A stretch of 37,262 nucleotides of DNA from Lachnospiraceae bacterium (GTDB lineage: Bacteria; Bacillota; Clostridia; Lachnospirales; Lachnospiraceae). Positions 33,725-37,262 of this stretch are shown piece after piece. The stretch covers positions 1-37,262 of the forward strand of contig JAFRWW010000070.1 in the NCBI GenBank assembly GCA_017441585.1. The letters run 5' to 3'. The notes under the pieces are model-generated. The model was not told the origin of the DNA and made no database searches. It saw only the letters and a program-made list of their open reading frames with translations. The position numbers and the translations under genes are program-made. Within the stretch, counting starts at the first letter, position 1; each line of letters begins with the position of its first letter.

Positions 33725-34780
33725 TCATAGTATTATATCACACGGCCAATTCTTTAACACATCTTCCGACCGTTTACTATCCATCCTAAGTTCCGGTTCC
33801 CCGCCATCCGCAAAAATCGACATGGAATATGCCTCATACATAAAAGCCTGATCCGCACCATCCTTCATGCCATAATCAACCAGCAAGGCAATCGAATCCT
33901 CCGTCAGTACAACAGACACAAATCTGATATAACCAGCCGAATACTCAGACTCCTGCTTTTCGGTAATAAATGCTTCAAGCTCTGCACATGACAACTTTTC
34001 ATCCTCGGGTATAATACTTATCTGCTTCCAGTTCCCATCAAAATATGAATAAACATGAGAATCCGCCACAATGGGGCCTGCAGTACTGAAAACATAATGC
34101 GATATCAATATCTCATCAATAATATCGCCTGTGATATCTGCAAATTCTATCAGTTCACCTTCACCGCGATAATTGGAGTATTCCCCTGTTTCAAAGGAGC
34201 TACCGTCAGAAAACTCAAAAATATATTTCTGACCTTTCCTATTGATAACATCCGGTTCTCCGTCACCGTTCAGATCCACATCCTTATATTCCGAAATGAC
34301 ATCACCGATGTCCCCTTCATAATCAAAAAACTTCCCGTCATCCAAAAGATTAATAGCATATTTCTCTGCCATTTCTTCGATATATCCCTGCTCAAATATA
34401 CCTCTGAATTGATTAGGTTTGAGCCTCTCATCCTGCCCAGCAGACTGGTTTGTACGATCTGTCGCCGATCCTTCAGCGCCATCCTTTGATCCTGTTTCTG
34501 CCTTTGAAGCTTCATCAGTTGTCTCTGTTTTGCCGGAAGCCTTCTCATCCACGGGTTCAGTCTCAGTTGCTGTATTTGCCGTACTACCTTCCGAATCTGT
34601 CGCAGACGATTCTCCATTTACAGATGATTCCGCCTCCAAAGACGAAGTCTCTGCTACCGATGAAGTCTCCGACACAGGCGAACCTTCCCCTACAGGTGTC
34701 CCTGAACCGTCAACATTACGACCACACCCGCATAAAACCAACAAAAAAGCCATGGCTACTATCGATTTATCTATTCTCAT
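33725..34780 (-). CDS. Lipoprotein with FG-GAP/EF-hand-like segment
   Basis: A 351-residue exported lipoprotein. A short signal sequence ends LLVLCGCG, with Cys19 (or Cys17) as the lipidation site. It is followed by about 100 residues of Ser/Thr/Glu/Ala-rich linker (SSVAETSSLEAESS...). A folded part starts near residue 120 with VDLNGDGEPDVINRKG, an Asp/Asn-rich calcium-loop-like segment of the same kind as in the 516-residue protein of the cluster. ADITGDIIDEILISHYVF is a second, degenerate copy. AAAGGAAAG precedes the ATG. Surface display is likely; the binding partner is unknown. Confidence 0.82.
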   Translation of the reverse strand: MRIDKSIVAMAFLLVLCGCGRNVDGSGTPVGEGSPVSETSSVAETSSLEAESSVNGESSATDSEGSTANTATETEPVDEKASGKTETTDEASKAETGSKDGAEGSATDRTNQSAGQDERLKPNQFRGIFEQGYIEEMAEKYAINLLDDGKFFDYEGDIGDVISEYKDVDLNGDGEPDVINRKGQKYIFEFSDGSSFETGEYSNYRGEGELIEFADITGDIIDEILISHYVFSTAGPIVADSHVYSYFDGNWKQISIIPEDEKLSCAELEAFITEKQESEYSAGYIRFVSVVLTEDSIALLVDYGMKDGADQAFMYEAYSMSIFADGGEPELRMDSKRSEDVLKNWPCDIIL

Positions 34781-34803
34781 ATCATCTTTCCTTTAAATAA
34801 TGT

Positions 34804-34831
34804 TTCATCACTTCGTTTCTCAGAATGATTT
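34804..34831. repeat. Partial family A repeat in the PP2C/Sel1 cluster
   Basis: TTCATCACTTCGTTTCTCAG and the following AATGATT are a diverged, shortened copy of the 24722-24754 element. It lies in the 69-nt gap between the Sel1 gene stop and the lipoprotein gene start. Confidence 0.6.
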
Positions 34832-34849
34832 CAAAATAAATATTCCTTA

Positions 34850-35998
34850 TCAAAATGAATGTTCATTATATTTTATTCCCTTGGCATCACATACTTTTTC
34901 GAATTTATCAATTCCTCCCATATATGTGATCAATTCCTTTAACATAAACAATCTTTCCACATTTGTTTTATATTCAGATGTCATCGTTTCAAGAAGTTTA
35001 TCACTGTTTTCACGGTCAAAGTTGACCCAGAATTCCATTTCCTCCCTGCACCACTGTGCCTGTACACCATCTCCCGTGATTATTCCCGATAACCCAAAAA
35101 TACCATCTTTTATTTCACCGTCCAATACATAATGGATATGACCGGTATCCTTATCCTTTTCATAATCTAGGATCTTACAGCTGACATCATCATCGCCTTC
35201 ATCACAAGAATAAGACATATCCTCGTTCAGCTCCATCTCAGCCATAAACTTGCAGATATTATCATAGCTTTCATCCAAAACTTTCCTTAATTTCGCCTCC
35301 TGCACAGTCACCTTTTCAGGGGAATTCGGAACATCCAAAAGTGCTTTTTTATATAGATAATACCATTTCTGTGATTCCTTATATTTCTCAAAAGATCCAT
35401 CTGGCACAAAGCCATACACAGCCCTCTGAATATAACCCAATCTGATACCACGATCTGCAGATTTTTCAGCCCATTTTACGGCTTCCTCATAATCCTTCTG
35501 TCGAAAATAAACTGTCGCCAACATCGATAAAGCATCATCCACTTCATTTTCGGCAGCCTTTTTATACCACTTAATCGCCTTCTTATCATCTTTTTCAGCG
35601 CCCATTCCCAATTCATAAAATCCGCCCACCATTCGCTGTGCCGGACCAAATCCACGTTCTGCAGCGAGCATATAATGCTCAACCGACCTTTTACTAAAAC
35701 AACCTGCTTCATCTGCTCTGCTGAATATAAAACCAAGATGATAAGGTGCCTCAACATGACCAAGTTCTTCAGCTTTTACTAATTTTTCTAAACCGTTTTT
35801 CTTATCTTCCGGAGTGCTTCCGGGCGATGAAAGCAAGCTCTTTCCTTCCTGAAAAAGGCTTTCGGCATTTTCATTATCCGTTGCTTCCTTCTCCATCGGT
35901 TCATTCAAATGTGTCTTCCTTTTTTGCATTAATAGCTTCAACAAATATACAAAAGCTACTATTAACAACACGTAGAATATTAACTGTCCAGAATTCAT
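34850..35998 (-). CDS. Membrane-anchored Sel1-repeat (TPR-like) protein
   Basis: A 382-residue protein with an N-terminal membrane helix (about 5-22, LIFYVLLIVAFVYLLKLL) and then a basic stretch (QKRKTH). Several Sel1-type repeats follow from about residue 75 to 175: EAPYHLGFIFSRADEAGCF, GPAQRMVGGFYELGMGAEKD, KKAIKWYKKAAENEVDDALS and EEAVKWAEKSADRG. The C-terminal half is acidic and unrecognised. Sel1 repeats form protein-binding solenoids. I use the ATG at 35998 with GGAGAGG upstream; the GTG two codons earlier is within that site. The basic stretch after the helix suggests the repeats are cytosolic. It probably serves as a membrane scaffold for the other cluster products. Confidence 0.86.
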   Translation of the reverse strand: MNSGQLIFYVLLIVAFVYLLKLLMQKRKTHLNEPMEKEATDNENAESLFQEGKSLLSSPGSTPEDKKNGLEKLVKAEELGHVEAPYHLGFIFSRADEAGCFSKRSVEHYMLAAERGFGPAQRMVGGFYELGMGAEKDDKKAIKWYKKAAENEVDDALSMLATVYFRQKDYEEAVKWAEKSADRGIRLGYIQRAVYGFVPDGSFEKYKESQKWYYLYKKALLDVPNSPEKVTVQEAKLRKVLDESYDNICKFMAEMELNEDMSYSCDEGDDDVSCKILDYEKDKDTGHIHYVLDGEIKDGIFGLSGIITGDGVQAQWCREEMEFWVNFDRENSDKLLETMTSEYKTNVERLFMLKELITYMGGIDKFEKVCDAKGIKYNEHSF

Positions 35999-36015
35999 AT
36001 CCACCTCTCCAAAAG

Positions 36016-36210
36016 CTATTGGCCAACTACCTCAAAACTATTTATCACCTTATCCCTTATAGCAGAATATTCCTGCTCCTTATTTTCAGGATACGTAACT
36101 GTAACGGTGTGACAGATATTATCCACAATATACTTAAGCTTATTCTTTTTATTCCCGGTATCAGACCATACAGTAACAAAATCCTTCATTAAACTGATCC
36201 TGCATTCCAT
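36016..36210 (-). CDS. Small unrecognised protein, 64 residues
   Basis: A small Lys/Asp-rich protein (MECRISLMKDFVTVWSD..., ends VINSFEVVGQ) with no membrane segment. I chose the ATG at 36210 with GGGGA close upstream; a TTG at 36231 would give 71 residues and would sit 1 nt past the phosphatase stop. The gene fills the space between the phosphatase and the Sel1 gene. The AT-rich base usage and the tight spacing match its neighbours. I recognise no family. Confidence 0.5.
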   Translation of the reverse strand: MECRISLMKDFVTVWSDTGNKKNKLKYIVDNICHTVTVTYPENKEQEYSAIRDKVINSFEVVGQ

Positions 36211-36232
36211 ATAATCCCCATTACAGTTCAAC

Positions 36233-37045
36233 CTACTTTACTTCAATTAAGATTTCGGTAATATTATCTTTTCCCCCAGCCTTCATAGCTGTCTCCATGA
36301 TCATTTCCGATATATGACCTATATCCGTTTGCATTGACAAAAGATATTTTAACTGCTCATCATCTACCATATCAGTGACACCATCGGAACAGATCAAAAA
36401 CCTGTCCTTTCTTTTCAAATTAATGATCTCACTATAGTATGGTTCAATTATCACTTCATCGACCGGCATTCCCAGGTACTGAGTTAAAGCATTACCCCCT
36501 TTTTTGCGACCATTCTTTCCATCAGACTCAAACCCTATACTAGCAAAATACTGTGCCTCGGTATGATCTTCCGTCAATTGTTTAAGTACATTATCACGAT
36601 ACAGATATATTCTGCTGTCCCCTATATTACACGCTATTGCTTTTCCTTTTTCAATATATAATCCGGCCATGGTTGTTCCCATATTTGTACATCCATGTTC
36701 CATCCTCTTATAATCGATCAGTTTATTTATTTCGATAAGATTATTTAAAGAATCCTTTTGAATATCTTTCAAACCAAAAATCTTTAGATTTGCTACCGCT
36801 ATATTTGAAGCCTCTTCACCAAAATCCTCGCCGCCCATTCCATCACAAACAGCAAACAAGCTCACACCTTTATAAAAGCCATGCCCTTCATCACTTGCCT
36901 GCATCAGATCTGCTTTATAATATCCATTGAAAAATAGATTATCCTCGTTATTGCATGGAATGCACCCGATATCCGTACGAAATATCGCATCAATACCATG
37001 TTTTAAAAACAATTTTTCTTTAATATTGCCCCAAAAACCATTCAT
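36233..37045 (-). CDS. PP2C-family (PPM) serine/threonine protein phosphatase
   Basis: A 270-residue PPM phosphatase of the bacterial stand-alone type, with all motifs seen. Numbering from the alternative TTG start, they are RTDIG and NNEDN near 29-42, the metal-binding Asp74-Gly75 in VCDGMGG, GTTMAG, NIGDSRIYLY (147-156), LTEDH, the metal-binding Asp in CSDGVTD (225-231), and Asp266 of GGKDNIT. It removes phosphate from Ser/Thr residues, usually opposing a Hanks-type kinase. I start at the ATG at 37045, with GGAGAGG nine bases upstream; a TTG at 37063 would add six residues. No kinase is in the window, so the partner is probably to the right. It is the first gene of the cluster that runs to 30626. 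Confidence 0.94.
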   Translation of the reverse strand: MNGFWGNIKEKLFLKHGIDAIFRTDIGCIPCNNEDNLFFNGYYKADLMQASDEGHGFYKGVSLFAVCDGMGGEDFGEEASNIAVANLKIFGLKDIQKDSLNNLIEINKLIDYKRMEHGCTNMGTTMAGLYIEKGKAIACNIGDSRIYLYRDNVLKQLTEDHTEAQYFASIGFESDGKNGRKKGGNALTQYLGMPVDEVIIEPYYSEIINLKRKDRFLICSDGVTDMVDDEQLKYLLSMQTDIGHISEMIMETAMKAGGKDNITEILIEVK

Positions 37046-37132
37046 TTCATATATCCTCTCCAAGCTTATTTATATCAAGCCGACCTGAATCATAATATGT
37101 TCCAAATAATAATTTTTTTTTATTTAATGATG

Positions 37133-37150
37133 TAGGGGTCACTACCCCTA
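37133..37150. other. Short hairpin upstream of the phosphatase gene
   Basis: TAGGGGT and ACCCCTA pair perfectly around CACT. There is no T-run on either side, so it is not a terminator. The rest of 37046-37262 holds an A/T-rich tract (37111-37125) and no gene that I can support. A possible minus-strand -10 (TATGAT at 37091-37096) lacks a clear -35 element. Confidence 0.5.
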
Positions 37151-37262
37151 TTTGAATCAGCCGTCTGAATGGCATTGTTACCACTTGAACCTTGAAAATT
37201 GCATATTTTGTAGTTTTTTGCTGATATATGGCGCTTTATGTCTGATGTATGAAGCTATCCCT

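Noticed and set aside
37133..37262. Edge of an insertion sequence or rRNA spacer at the right end
   Set aside because: The hairpin and the CCTTGAAAATTGCATA stretch are suggestive, but no transposase, terminal repeat pair or rRNA sequence is present in the window.

Overview
The window looks like a chromosomal piece of a low-to-mid GC Clostridia, most likely Lachnospiraceae. The grounds are strong AGGAGG ribosome binding sites, a TrxB/TrkAH/FabG-like core gene set of Firmicutes type, InlB-type repeats in a giant exported protein, a double-glycine leader peptide and an HD-GYP enzyme. The genus is not resolved. Except for two genes at the left edge and one tiny ORF near 29.5 kb, every supported gene lies on the minus strand.

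Left (0.2-6 kb): two paralogous hybrid histidine kinases face each other. The plus-strand kinase is cytosolic (PAS-HisKA-HATPase-REC-Hpt-REC) and is followed by a stand-alone receiver. The minus-strand kinase is membrane bound with a Cache-like sensor (REC-Hpt). Their 3' ends meet with 2 nt between the stop codons. Directly upstream of the membrane kinase is a 68-residue peptide with a textbook double-glycine leader fused to a four-cysteine core.

6-9.2 kb: a visibly AT-richer HipBA-like cassette (XRE repressor, HipA-like kinase, polytopic membrane protein) with a consensus promoter covered by a 16-bp inverted-repeat operator, then a YbgC-type thioesterase.

9.2-19.5 kb: envelope block. A 2086-residue exported beta-helix/InlB-repeat protein, a membrane HD-GYP c-di-GMP phosphodiesterase upstream of it, and an SH3-SH3-NlpC/P60 wall hydrolase whose promoter carries a WalR-like direct repeat.

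19.6-29.1 kb: a possible 52-residue ORF, a 1018-residue membrane-anchored putative zincin next to a zinc-ribbon membrane protein, then housekeeping genes: trxB, a FabG-like SDR, trkA, trkH and a YhcH-family gene. The gaps here are full of a dispersed REP-like repeat. One copy of it is read in frame inside the giant surface protein.

29.1-30.5 kb: a non-coding stretch rich in inverted repeats, with a 34-codon plus-strand ORF behind a perfect Shine-Dalgarno and a 20-bp perfect palindrome, followed by an Rpn-type PD-(D/E)XK nuclease/transposase gene.

30.6-37.1 kb: a tightly packed seven-gene minus-strand cluster, AT-richer than the core: PP2C phosphatase, small protein, membrane-anchored Sel1-repeat protein, lipoprotein, two unrecognised proteins and a second envelope-anchored protein. 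It looks like one transcription unit with an envelope-facing role. It is the best candidate for an undescribed system, and any partner kinase would lie to the right of the window.
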